Notes under the pieces: generated by a model
What the model saw: only the letters and a program-made list of their open reading frames with translations
Told to the model about the DNA's origin: nothing
The model's database searches: none
Source: Candidatus Omnitrophica bacterium CG1_02_40_15
GTDB taxonomy: Bacteria; Omnitrophota; Gorgyraeia; Gorgyraeales; Gorgyraeaceae
Length of the DNA: 15,973 nucleotides
NCBI GenBank assembly: GCA_001871815.1
Contig: MNVP01000033.1
Location: 1-15,973 of the forward strand
Direction of reading: 5' to 3'
Part shown: positions 6,953 through 14,386 of the stretch, one piece after another
How positions within the stretch are numbered: position 1 is the stretch's first letter
Layout of the letters: each line of letters begins with the position of its first letter
Program-made: the position numbers and the translations under genes

Positions 6953-8758
6953 CTATTCTTCTTTCCAGAACTTGAAAGGCTTCTTTTTTTCAGGTTCAGG
7001 CTTTATAACGCCTTTTTCGCTTATGGTCCATGTCCTTTCTGCAGGAGCAGGATCCGTTTCATCAAGGTCTATTTTCGTATTCTTATTAACATCTTTTGCA
7101 GCCTGAACCTTAAAATAATGGTTGCCATCTTTCATGTCCTTCCTGGCAACTGAGATATCCTTTGACCAATTAGACCATTCCTCATCATCAAATTTCCATC
7201 TGAACAAGCAGTCTTCTACACTTCCTTTAAAGGTAAAAAAGGCTTCTTTTGACTTTGTCAATAAACTTGGCCCGCTTGTAATTATGGTATCAGGAGCTAT
7301 TATGATAAGCTCTATAGTATCGCTAGAGGCCTCTGACTCATTCCCGGCTGTATCTTTAAACTTTATATAAACTTTGCGCGTACCGCTTATAGGCGCGAGC
7401 ATCCAGTTTTCTTTCTTTGTTTTGAACGGCTCCCATTGTTCAGTATCAAAAACACCATCATTTGAAACCGCCATGCTCTGAACTTCTGTTGTAGAATCGC
7501 TGGCTCCAAGACTAAGATTGACATATACAGAATTTGTAACAGCATCCTGGTTATTTATTATAATATACCCTGTCGGGCCTTTTGTATCAACAGTGAAACT
7601 CCATACAAGCTGAGAAGTTTTATTGTCCACAAAATCAGCTACCTCAAGAGATATTACATTACTGCCTTCGCTGAGAGGAATAGAAGGCACATATATAATG
7701 CTCTGGGCTTTCTCATCATAAGCAGCGTCCACTACGGATTTATTTATTTTCATATTTATAGCGCTTGGATTTACGCCGCTCTTATCATCGCTAGCGCTGA
7801 TAGTAATCGTAGGTTTATCAGATGCTAGGATTGCGCCCTTGAAAGGAGAATAATTGCCTATAACAGGGCTGGATCTATCTATCCATAGTTCAAAGGAAGC
7901 TGTCTCCCCCCAGTTGCCAGCTGAATTCTCAGCTTTAAGATTAAATACCCTAACCCCATCTCCCAGAAGATCAGAAGGAGTATTATAAAAAGTGCCTGAT
8001 GTATCAGCCTGATTATCAGGCAAATCTCCCCACGCATAACTATAACCAATCGGTTGCGCGCCCTTCACAGGATATTCCCAGGACATATACGGATCTCCGC
8101 ACCCCTGCCATAATTTTGAAGATATGTTACTGCCTCCAGCAGAAGTCTTTGCCCATATCACAGGCACTTCCATTTTTCCAACACCAAGTTTAAATCCGCT
8201 CGCAGCTATTTCCCAGCCTGAATAATCATATCCATCGCTTACCCTTACCCGCCATTTGTAATCTATGTAACCTTCAGTGGTAGGAAGAATAGGAGTAGTA
8301 TATTCCTGGGATTTGGATTTAACAACGCCTGAGTCAACATCTATTGTTTTAAAATTATCCTTGGATATCTGAATATGATAATAACGCTGAGGGTCTTTAT
8401 CTTTATCTGTAACCGCCCATTTCAGCGTTGGAGGATTATTAAATGTCACCTGGCCGTCGTTATAGGCCAGTATGGCTACATCAGGTATAGCGTTTCTAGT
8501 AGGAAGTAATCCTCCATATATTTTATAACTTGTGCCAGTGGCAACGCTGGTTCCTAATGGGTAACCAAGGCTATTTTCTGCATTGTAACTTTTCGAAACC
8601 CCGCTGGCTCCTCCGCTATCTGCCAGGGCCGTGTGTAATTTATAATTTTTACTGCTGGAGATGCTGGCATTTGCGATGTTTGAAAAAATAAAAAAGACTA
8701 CTATAAAAAATACAGCAGCCTTTGAAATAAAATATCTTTTGGATTTAATTACGTACAT
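6953..8758 (-). CDS. secreted protein with FN3/Ig-like repeats, function unknown
   Basis: 601 residues. Signal peptide with a hydrophobic core (AAVFFIVVFFIFSNI) and likely cleavage after ANA at 29-31. Residues about 35-90 are a Gly/Ser/Tyr-rich segment (NYKLHTALADSGGA ... GTSYKIYGGLLP) often seen in exported surface proteins. Then come an FN3-like unit (about 93-190, PTLKWAVTDKDKDPQRYYHI ... YKWRVRVSDG), a Trp-rich linker, two Ig/Big-like units (about 300-395 and 395-490, ITISASDDKSGVN; VYIKFKDTAGNESEA), and a C-terminal module (about 490-585) with a DVNKNTKIDLDETD stretch like a calcium-binding loop. The very end is basic (PEPEKKKPFKFWKEE). No catalytic motif was recognised, so a surface or extracellular binding role is only inferred. 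A TTGATT-N16-TATAAT promoter sits about 10 nt upstream and no ribosome binding site is visible. Confidence 0.8.
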   Translation of the reverse strand: MYVIKSKRYFISKAAVFFIVVFFIFSNIANASISSSKNYKLHTALADSGGASGVSKSYNAENSLGYPLGTSVATGTSYKIYGGLLPTRNAIPDVAILAYNDGQVTFNNPPTLKWAVTDKDKDPQRYYHIQISKDNFKTIDVDSGVVKSKSQEYTTPILPTTEGYIDYKWRVRVSDGYDYSGWEIAASGFKLGVGKMEVPVIWAKTSAGGSNISSKLWQGCGDPYMSWEYPVKGAQPIGYSYAWGDLPDNQADTSGTFYNTPSDLLGDGVRVFNLKAENSAGNWGETASFELWIDRSSPVIGNYSPFKGAILASDKPTITISASDDKSGVNPSAINMKINKSVVDAAYDEKAQSIIYVPSIPLSEGSNVISLEVADFVDNKTSQLVWSFTVDTKGPTGYIIINNQDAVTNSVYVNLSLGASDSTTEVQSMAVSNDGVFDTEQWEPFKTKKENWMLAPISGTRKVYIKFKDTAGNESEASSDTIELIIIAPDTIITSGPSLLTKSKEAFFTFKGSVEDCLFRWKFDDEEWSNWSKDISVARKDMKDGNHYFKVQAAKDVNKNTKIDLDETDPAPAERTWTISEKGVIKPEPEKKKPFKFWKEE

Positions 8759-8768
8759 ATTAAAGTTA

Positions 8769-8796
8769 ATTATATCCTAGTGGCATAAAAAATCAA
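8769..8796 (-). promoter_or_regulatory. promoter of the secreted FN3/Ig-like protein gene
   Basis: TTGATT (8796-8791), 16-bp spacer, TATAAT (8774-8769) on the minus strand. Only 10 bp separate the -10 box from the ATG at 8758, so the transcript would have a leader of about four bases or fewer. This is compatible with leaderless translation and with the lack of a Shine-Dalgarno sequence. Confidence 0.7.
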
Positions 8797-8839
8797 GGAT
8801 AATTTTAAACAACTTTAATCAGGTAACACTAAGGGGCTT

Positions 8840-9151
8840 TTACCAGCCCTGGCAGGCCTTCGAAAAGACGCTCGTCCGCCCCAGCGTGGCGGACTTCGCT
8901 CCGCGCCGATTCTCGCTCGTTCCCGTTAAGCAGGCTGGGGTCTGAGGCACATTAGAAAAATTTTGCCAAATGTCCGCAAGGATTTACAGCGAGTTTCGGT
9001 CGAGTGACAAAACGATAGTCGACAGAGAAACGAGCTGTAAACCGTAGCGGACGGAAAAATTTTTCAGTGCCGAATGGCCCCAGCCTGCTTAACGGAACAC
9101 CGTGCCCGCTCGAATCGGCGAGGCTTTTCTCAGGCCTGCCAGGGCTGATAA
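8840..9151. repeat. 312-bp nested inverted-repeat element
   Basis: Matching arms run inward from both ends. Outermost, TTACCAGCCCTGGCAGGCCT (8840-8859) pairs with AGGCCTGCCAGGGCTGATAA (one wobble). Next come AAAAG/CTTTT with CTCG/CGAG; CGCCGATT against AATCGGCG; GTTCCCGTTAAGCAGGCTGGGG-type arms (8919-8940 with 9078-9098, one bulge); GAAAAATTTT against GAAAAATTTTTC; and GTCCGC...GGATTTACAGC against GCTGTAAACC...GCGGAC. A side hairpin GTCCGCC/GGCGGAC lies in the left arm at 8874-8893. It is more GC-rich than its surroundings and lies between two minus-strand genes. A 70-codon minus-strand frame inside it is best explained by the repeat itself. It could be a folded RNA or a palindromic mobile element; the sequence does not decide. 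Confidence 0.85.
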
Positions 9152-9200
9152 GCGAAATATGCATTACCTAAACTAGGAATTAGGCATTTCGAGGCTTATC
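9147..9200 (-). other. hairpin at the 3' end of the GspK-like gene
   Basis: GATAAGC (9147-9153) pairs with GCTTATC (9194-9200), then GAAAT with ATTTC, and CCTAA with TTAGG around a 7-nt loop. It includes the stop codon of the GspK-like gene (9196-9198) and shares its left base with the right arm of the 312-bp inverted repeat. It may protect or end the upstream transcript, but no T-run is present. Confidence 0.6.
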
Positions 9201-12200
9201 GTTCAAACACCACCCAGATTTTTTTCTCTGCCAGGACTTTGCCTTTTTCCAGCATCTGTCCTGTAACAATAATTCTATAGCAGTCAGAGTGCAGCGTGAC
9301 AAGACTTGATATCTGCTTGAATCTGTTTTTCTTATCTGTATCGCTTGAGCCAAGCGCATGAGTATCGATAAGATCGCCTATGCCTAAATTAAGGCCGTTT
9401 TTATTCCCAAAAACTCTGTTATTGATAATATTGTCCGCTATGGCATCGTCTACGCCGGGTAAACTGCTGAGCACTTTCTTAGAAGCTGTATTTATATTTA
9501 TCCTTCCGTATAAATTATTCGCAGGATCAAGCTTTATAAAATCGAAATGCGCTGCGTCTGTTTCTGAGCTATTCTTTACCTTTATTTCCAGGATATTTTT
9601 CGGCGTAGACATAGCGCTTCCCGTGCCTATCTCTATATTTCCAAAAACTATTCCTCCGTCAGGCCCTGGCGTAAGCGCAGGCGTAAGAGCGGTCCATGTA
9701 TCATCTGCAAGATGCATCGATACGGCTATTGCCTCTCCTTCTTCCCCGAATATTTTCAATTTGTAATACCCATTCTTTAACCCATCCTTTAATTCCCATT
9801 TCCAAGTTCCAATTGAATCTTTTTTTCCGTTCTCGCACCAGTCTGTAAAAGGGGCTGCTCTCTGGATAACCTTCCAGCCGCCTTCAGAACCTTTTACAAT
9901 TTTATTTTCCGCTTCAAGCCTTATCCCGGATATAGTAAGCCTGTCCACAATCTTCGCGACATCCTCCAGAGGTATAGTTTTCCATGGTTCAGTTCCAAGA
10001 GGAACAAAAGCAATTTCCCCGACAGAAGAAAAATTCTTACTCTTCACATTTACCTCTGTATCATAGTGCTCTATTATTTCTTCTCCAATTTTTTCCCTCA
10101 TACCATCATTATCATTAGGAAGGCCTGGAGTCCCTCCTTTTTTTGCAGTAGAAGCATACCAGTTATCAGGCACGCCATTATTATTTGAATCCATTACATA
10201 ACTCGGGTCTGATTTTTCCAGCGCCCTGTTATCAGTTATATTGCCGCTAAAATATTCCTCTTTATCTACAATGTGGCCCATAGAATCTTTGAGCGTTATA
10301 AAATTCCCTCCCATAAAAGCGTTATCGCTCAATAAATCTGAATTAGGGGTTACAGCCCTTAAAAAATGTAACGCCGCAGATTTCTCTTTACCCCATATTG
10401 AAATAAATGATATGCCATTATTATTTATGCCTCCCTGCGTATCGTCTTTGTCAATAGATAACGCCATGTGCTCATGCGGGCCTATCGTTGTTCCAAGCGG
10501 AATTGTGGCAGGCCATCCTTCTTTGCTTGGCCCTTCTATGGCCCACCCGCTCAGGCTTACTTCCTTAGGCGTAAGATTTATAAGTTCTATGTACTCTCCG
10601 TCAGGTTCCTGACTCAGCTCTATTGACTTAAAATATGTAGATCCTGTTTCACGGTTATTCTGGATCCTGATAGTAAGTTTTCCTCCTGAAACAGTAACAA
10701 CTTTCCCGTTGCCAAATAGATCGTTGTCCATTGCACTCTTTGAATTAGAACCTCCTATATTTACATCGCCTATCTCCTGATCAACCGCTCCCGCAAATAG
10801 CCTGACATAATATTTGCCATCCGGAAGGTCCTTCCATGTCCATTCGCCTTCTCCTGTTTTCCCTCCCTTGGGTTCATTATTCTGATAAAATCCATTCTGC
10901 CATTTCCAATCTCCCCCAGGTGCCTGGCCGCTGAAAGTACTCCTTGGAATAACAGGCCTTACCATTATTTCATTTATTCTTATTCCTTCTACGCCTCTTA
11001 TCTCGCTCGCGCTGAAATTCTGCTGGCCTAGCCTGGGATATAATTCAAGGTAAGAAAAATAACATACTGAGCCGGAGCTGTTTTTAATAGTGAGGTTCAG
11101 GATTTTATTCTCGAATGATATAGCGCCTATTCTTAGTATCTCGCCGTGCTTTACAGAGTTTTGAGCCATGCCATTCACAGTAACATCGCCCACCAGTTCA
11201 TCCTTTATCCCAAACACACCTATATAATATTCTCCCTCCGGCAGATTAACCCATGTAATTGTAAATAATTGTCCGTCTTTTACATCACTCTGATAAGAAC
11301 CCCCCTTCCATATCCAATCCCCTACATCGCCTCTATTGATTGCCGCAAGCCTATTATATAATTTTGGTATGACGCTCTGGCTAAAATCAGCGTCGCACGC
11401 GTCTATTATATTGACTGCCTTTTGGAAAGGATCTCTCGCGCCTGCATCCTCAAGTAATACTGCCAGGGATTGGGCGTCCATGGAATTAATATTATCCTTT
11501 AATCTCCCTTCAACATCTGTGTTCCTATCAACAGAATAAGTAGTTATATAAGGATACAATTTCTGAATATCCTGTTTTGAAATTGACTTGATTTTGCTTA
11601 TCTCAAAAGGCGTCTCAAATGCCTTATCGTCTCCATAAAGATTAAACGAGGCATATTCCATAGGCTCGTCTATACCCTCTCCTGCTTCATCTACGATACC
11701 ATTCGCGTTATTATCTATCCCGTCAGAATCCAGGATCCTCTGATTCTGATTATCATCTACGCCTGCTTCGCCTGGCTGGCTGTCAGGCCCGTATCTAAAA
11801 CTAAGAATATCTTCATAAACCTTGTCTGGGTCTTTTAAGCCGCAAGAGGTTATAAATTCTTTAAGATCCAGTTCGTACGACGACCATCCTTCTGTAACTT
11901 TTAAAGGAGAGAGATTATGTTTATATGCCATATTTATATCCATAAAACTCGTTTCATCCTTTACCAGAATAGCGTATCTGCCTATGGCCTCGCTTTCTTC
12001 GTTGTACACATTTATCCATTTTGAATCAGGCTGGCTGTCGCCATCATTATCAATATCGCTGCCTGTAAAAATTGTATGCCATTTATCTTCAAAACTATCT
12101 ATATTTCTATCATCCTGTTTCAAAATCTGCTGAGCATAGGTAATACCTGCCTGCGCAAGGTAAGATGCCCTTGTAGCTTCAAGGTAATTAGCAGCGGCTT

Positions 12201-12303
12201 TTAACTCTAACCTCATGGTAAATGCAAAAGACACCGCCATTATGCCAGCGACAGCCAAGACACTCACCACAAGTATTAATGCGATACCTTTATCTTTCTT
12301 CAT
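9196..12303 (-). CDS. giant GspK-like minor pseudopilin with lamin-tail and Trp-rich domains
   Basis: 1035 residues; ordinary GspK is about 320. It opens with a prepilin signal, MKKDKG then hydrophobic IALILVVSVLAVAGIMAVSF, followed by ATRASYLAQAGITYAQQIL as in GspK. As in GspK, the mature protein lacks Glu at position 5. The C-terminal helix-hairpin-helix is also typical (about 940-975, GRININTASKKVLSSLPGV). In between are acidic calcium-loop-like stretches (DNDGDSQPD; DSDGIDNNANGIVDEAGEGI; DSNNNGVPDN), three related units of about 100 residues with the pattern W-x-W ... GxYY ... L-x-I-x-N (about 340-440, 465-570 and 845-935), and a lamin-tail-like domain (RINEIMVRP ... EYIELINLTPKEVSLSGW) into which the second unit is inserted. 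GspK caps the pseudopilus tip, so display of these domains outside the membrane is a reasonable inference. GGGAG precedes ATG 12303 by 4 nt. The gene has its own promoter and no pilin neighbours. Confidence 0.82.
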   Translation of the reverse strand: MKKDKGIALILVVSVLAVAGIMAVSFAFTMRLELKAAANYLEATRASYLAQAGITYAQQILKQDDRNIDSFEDKWHTIFTGSDIDNDGDSQPDSKWINVYNEESEAIGRYAILVKDETSFMDINMAYKHNLSPLKVTEGWSSYELDLKEFITSCGLKDPDKVYEDILSFRYGPDSQPGEAGVDDNQNQRILDSDGIDNNANGIVDEAGEGIDEPMEYASFNLYGDDKAFETPFEISKIKSISKQDIQKLYPYITTYSVDRNTDVEGRLKDNINSMDAQSLAVLLEDAGARDPFQKAVNIIDACDADFSQSVIPKLYNRLAAINRGDVGDWIWKGGSYQSDVKDGQLFTITWVNLPEGEYYIGVFGIKDELVGDVTVNGMAQNSVKHGEILRIGAISFENKILNLTIKNSSGSVCYFSYLELYPRLGQQNFSASEIRGVEGIRINEIMVRPVIPRSTFSGQAPGGDWKWQNGFYQNNEPKGGKTGEGEWTWKDLPDGKYYVRLFAGAVDQEIGDVNIGGSNSKSAMDNDLFGNGKVVTVSGGKLTIRIQNNRETGSTYFKSIELSQEPDGEYIELINLTPKEVSLSGWAIEGPSKEGWPATIPLGTTIGPHEHMALSIDKDDTQGGINNNGISFISIWGKEKSAALHFLRAVTPNSDLLSDNAFMGGNFITLKDSMGHIVDKEEYFSGNITDNRALEKSDPSYVMDSNNNGVPDNWYASTAKKGGTPGLPNDNDGMREKIGEEIIEHYDTEVNVKSKNFSSVGEIAFVPLGTEPWKTIPLEDVAKIVDRLTISGIRLEAENKIVKGSEGGWKVIQRAAPFTDWCENGKKDSIGTWKWELKDGLKNGYYKLKIFGEEGEAIAVSMHLADDTWTALTPALTPGPDGGIVFGNIEIGTGSAMSTPKNILEIKVKNSSETDAAHFDFIKLDPANNLYGRININTASKKVLSSLPGVDDAIADNIINNRVFGNKNGLNLGIGDLIDTHALGSSDTDKKNRFKQISSLVTLHSDCYRIIVTGQMLEKGKVLAEKKIWVVFER

Positions 12304-12311
12304 TTTCTCCC

Positions 12312-12340
12312 ATTATACAAAGCGCTTATTAGATTTGCAA
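12312..12340 (-). promoter_or_regulatory. promoter of the GspK-like gene
   Basis: TTGCAA (12340-12335), 17-bp spacer, TATAAT (12317-12312). It occupies the whole 37-bp gap between the upstream terminator and the start codon. The -10 box ends 8 bp before ATG 12303, so the expected start lies within the apparent GGGAG Shine-Dalgarno site or beside the ATG, which points to a leaderless or near-leaderless message. Confidence 0.65.
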
Positions 12341-12342
12341 AC

Positions 12343-12382
12343 AAAAACCCCGCACGCTACTAAAACGCAGCATGCGGGGTTT
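12343..12382 (-). terminator. Rho-independent terminator of the MscS-like gene
   Basis: On the minus strand a 16-bp stem, beginning AAACCCCGCATGCTGC, closes a 6-nt loop and is followed by TTTTTGTTT. Two positions are G-U wobbles on the minus strand but would be C-A mismatches on the plus strand, so the hairpin favours minus-strand RNA, matching the gene that ends at 12469. Confidence 0.88.
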
Positions 12383-12390
12383 AATTTTGT

Positions 12391-12406
12391 TTCCGCGTAG
12401 TTCCGC
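12391..12406. repeat. 16-bp repeat shared with the 3' flank of the secreted protein gene
   Basis: TTCCGCGTAGTTCCGC is identical to 6933-6948. This copy is also followed by CTACGCGAA (12423-12431), which forms an inverted repeat with its TTCCGCGTAG start. Both copies lie just past the 3' ends of minus-strand genes. Confidence 0.7.
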
Positions 12407-12468
12407 CTACCCTGTTTCAAATCTACGCGAATCTTTTAAAAGTGATACCTAGATTTGGAATGGGGCGT

Positions 12469-13143
12469 TTATTTCCCTTTCAATTTATCCACTAATTCCT
12501 GCATTAATCTTCCAGCAATATCTTTTGAACCAAGGCCAACTGCAAGCGCAAATGCCAACCCTATAGCTCCCAGCAAAACTGTAATAGTGGTATTCAATAT
12601 AGCAGTAGCTATATTCAACTGTTCCAGCGTCATAATAGCTGCGAAAATTACTATCACTGTCTGCGTCACCTGGCTCAACAGTTTCGCTTGTTTAATACCA
12701 GCATTCATAGAAGCAGTCATTACTATTGAACCTATAATGCTCGCAAAAAATATCCCCAGGGAAATTATAAAGATGGCTGCGATAACATTAGGTATATAAA
12801 GTATGACTTTATCCAATAGAGACGCTACAACTGTCATGCCCAGCGCATTCAGGGAAGCCATAAATACAAGCAGCATTATTATCCAATAGACAAGCCCGCC
12901 CATTAATTCTGAAAGAGTATTTTTTATTCCACCCTTCCTTAATACATCAGCAAGCCCTGATTTTTCGCTGGCAGCATCAAACTGTATCATCTTCAACAGT
13001 TTCACAACCACATTCTTCAAAACCGCGGCTATAATCCAGCCAACTACTAGTATCACCAATATGCCTATCAAAGTTGGTAGAAATGTAGCTGCTCTTACCA
13101 GCATAGCCTTTACTGGCTCTATTACTATTGCGCTCCAGTCCAT
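12469..13143 (-). CDS. short MscS-like membrane protein (conserved TM-helix type)
   Basis: 224 residues from ATG 13143. Four to five hydrophobic helices: about 18-40 (FLPTLIGILVILVVGWIIAA), 78-100 (LVYWIIMLLVFMASLNALG), 107-135 (IPNVIAAIFIISLGIFFASI), 152-172 and 180-203. The last one, TVLLGAIGLAFALAVGLGSK, is Gly/Ala-rich like the pore-lining TM3 of MscS and ends in KDIAGRLMQELVDKLKGK. The beta and C-terminal vestibule domains of true MscS (about 280 residues) are absent, so this belongs with the short conserved-TM-helix relatives. Mechanosensitive channel function is an inference. The in-frame ATG at 13149 is too close to the GGGGGG ribosome binding site (13151-13156); the ATG at 13143 is 7 nt away and preferred. 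It has its own promoter, a 170-nt structured leader and a terminator, so it is a single-gene unit. Confidence 0.85.
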   Translation of the reverse strand: MDWSAIVIEPVKAMLVRAATFLPTLIGILVILVVGWIIAAVLKNVVVKLLKMIQFDAASEKSGLADVLRKGGIKNTLSELMGGLVYWIIMLLVFMASLNALGMTVVASLLDKVILYIPNVIAAIFIISLGIFFASIIGSIVMTASMNAGIKQAKLLSQVTQTVIVIFAAIMTLEQLNIATAILNTTITVLLGAIGLAFALAVGLGSKDIAGRLMQELVDKLKGK

Positions 13144-13160
13144 ATACATACCCCCCTTTC

Positions 13161-13333
13161 TTTAATGAGCACGCAATTTACGGAATAAAATGAACGTAAA
13201 TTGCAGTGCGAATTAATCCCGCCCTTTTAGCAATTTTTCTCAGCTTGCTATTCAAAAGGGCGGGATAAGTTCGGTCTTATAAGTTACATCGCCTTTATTT
13301 GGTTAAAAGCTCTGTAACTTATGACCTTACTTA
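13161..13333 (-). repeat. triple-hairpin structured element, copy B (leader of the MscS-like gene)
   Basis: Hairpin 3 (13273-13326): GGTC/GACC and ATAAGTTACA/TGTAACTTAT. Hairpin 2 (13216-13266): ATCCCGCCCTTTT/AAAAGGGCGGGAT with an inner AGCAA/TTGCT. Hairpin 1 (13169-13209): GCAC/GTGC and GCAATTTACG/CGTAAATTGC. The flanks and linkers TTTAATGAGC, AATTAATCCC, GGATAAGTT and CCTTACTTA match copy A at 3860-4045, while the stems differ but keep pairing. It lies between the predicted transcription start (near 13334) and the ribosome binding site (13151-13156), so essentially the whole leader is this element. Confidence 0.82.
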
Positions 13334-13340
13334 ACTTGTA

Positions 13341-13369
13341 AGTATATCCTACGTTTATGTAATCGTCAA
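13341..13369 (-). promoter_or_regulatory. sigma-70-type promoter of the MscS-like gene
   Basis: TTGACG (13369-13364), 17-bp spacer, TATACT (13346-13341). The expected start near 13334 falls one base before the first conserved base of structured element B. The -35 box touches the base of the hairpin region at 13369-13439. Confidence 0.75.
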
Positions 13370-13439
13370 GGGGCCGAGTCCGGAGGACTCGGCACTCCCT
13401 CGGACATTTCGTCCTCGGTCGCTTCGATACTTAGCCCCT
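13369..13439. other. GC-rich hairpin region between gpmA and the MscS-like gene
   Basis: A perfect hairpin GCCGAGTCC, loop GGA, GGACTCGGC (13373-13393) lies inside outer arms AGGGGC (13369-13374) and GCCCCT (13434-13439). The stretch between holds TCGGACATTTCGTCCTCGG-like partial repeats. It follows the gpmA stop by 7 nt. With no T-run it is not a standard terminator, though it may stall transcription or be a palindromic repeat. Confidence 0.6.
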
Positions 13440-13445
13440 AAAACT

Positions 13446-14201
13446 TTATTTTTTCGCTTTCCCCTGGCTTGCAACAGATGCTATTTTTGCCTGTATCTTT
13501 TGCTGGTCGCCCAGATAATAATGTTTCAAAGGCCTTAGATCATCGGTAAGCTCGTAAACAAGCGGGATCCCGGTAGGTATATTTAATTTCACTATCTCTT
13601 CTTCTGATATGTTGTCCAAATATTTCACAAGCGCCCTTAAACTGTTTCCATGCGCAGCTATAATAATCTTTTTGCCGGACTTCAATGCGGGAGCAATTGT
13701 TTCTTTCCAGTACGGCACAACCCTGGCTATTGTTTCTTTTAAACTCTCTGTAAGAGGTATATCCTTTTCGCTAAGACTCTTGTATCTTGGGTCATTTCCA
13801 GGATAACGCGGATCTTTTTTCTCAAGCGGCGTTGGTGGGATATCATAACTTCTTCTCCATATAAGCACCTTGTCTTCTCCGAATTTCTGGGTCATTTCTG
13901 ATTTATTAAGGCCCTGCAATGCTCCATAATGCCTCTCGTTCAGGCGCCATGAATTATATACACTTATCCACATTAAATCCATTTCATCCAGAACAAACCA
14001 TAATGTCCTTATCGCTCTCTTCAAAACAGATGTAAATGCTACATCAAAAACATATCCCTCATTTTTCAGTACTTTTCCAGCTTCTTTCGCCTCTTCAATG
14101 CCTTTCTCAGACAAATCCACATCAGTCCAGCCCGTAAATTTATTCTCCTTATTCCATGTGCTCTCTCCATGCCTTAAAAGGACTAATTTAATATTCCCCA
14201 T
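13446..14201 (-). CDS. gpmA: 2,3-bisphosphoglycerate-dependent phosphoglycerate mutase
   Basis: 251 residues, the normal length. It interconverts 3- and 2-phosphoglycerate in glycolysis and gluconeogenesis, in the cytoplasm, through a phosphohistidine. Key residues fall at the E. coli positions when counted from ATG 14201: His11 in LLRHGESTWN, Arg62, Glu89 in LNERHYGALQG, and His184 in IIIAAHGNSLRA. The substrate-binding segment RRSYDIPPTP is intact. ATG 14201 has AAGGAG 7 nt upstream; the GTG at 14204 would add one residue and is less likely. The ATG shares its A with the stop of the 61-residue gene (TGATG), so it is translationally coupled to that gene and to the nucleotidyltransferase. This is an odd partnership for a glycolytic enzyme, and no functional link is evident. 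The Lys-rich tail (QGKAKK) is variable in the family. Confidence 0.97.
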   Translation of the reverse strand: MGNIKLVLLRHGESTWNKENKFTGWTDVDLSEKGIEEAKEAGKVLKNEGYVFDVAFTSVLKRAIRTLWFVLDEMDLMWISVYNSWRLNERHYGALQGLNKSEMTQKFGEDKVLIWRRSYDIPPTPLEKKDPRYPGNDPRYKSLSEKDIPLTESLKETIARVVPYWKETIAPALKSGKKIIIAAHGNSLRALVKYLDNISEEEIVKLNIPTGIPLVYELTDDLRPLKHYYLGDQQKIQAKIASVASQGKAKK

Positions 14202-14386
14202 CACACTTCTCCTTGTTTAATCTTTTCCCAAATTTTTCTTTTTTGTTTTGATACTGCTTTATATGTAAAAGCATTCACCTCTTCAAGCCATTCTAATTTT
14301 GCCTTTGCAGGCATATCCATAGTTTCCCTGATATAATTTATATCCGGCTTAAAAGCAAACCCTTTCTTAATCTTATTTCTTTTCAT
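14201..14386 (-). CDS. small basic protein coupled to the nucleotidyltransferase
   Basis: 61 residues, basic and soluble, with no membrane segment. The first part is KKGFAFKPDINYIRETMDMP; the second, AKLEWLEEVNAFTYKAVSKQ, looks helical and amphipathic. The family was not recognised with confidence. Its ATG overlaps the nucleotidyltransferase stop by four bases (ATGA, 14383-14386), and its own stop overlaps the gpmA start, so all three are translated together. Pairs of a small protein with a minimal nucleotidyltransferase are often toxin-antitoxin modules, so an antitoxin or partner role is possible but not shown. No clear Shine-Dalgarno precedes it, so translation probably relies on coupling. 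Confidence 0.75.
   Translation of the reverse strand: MKRNKIKKGFAFKPDINYIRETMDMPAKAKLEWLEEVNAFTYKAVSKQKRKIWEKIKQGEV

Noticed and set aside
8952..9164. A 70-codon minus-strand frame starting MHISLISPGRPEK
   Set aside because: It lies almost entirely inside the 312-bp nested inverted repeat, its composition follows the repeat arms, and no ribosome binding site was seen. It is most likely not a gene.
13373..13393. Hairpin after gpmA as a Rho-independent terminator
   Set aside because: The stem is strong but no T-run follows on either strand, so it is listed as a hairpin only.
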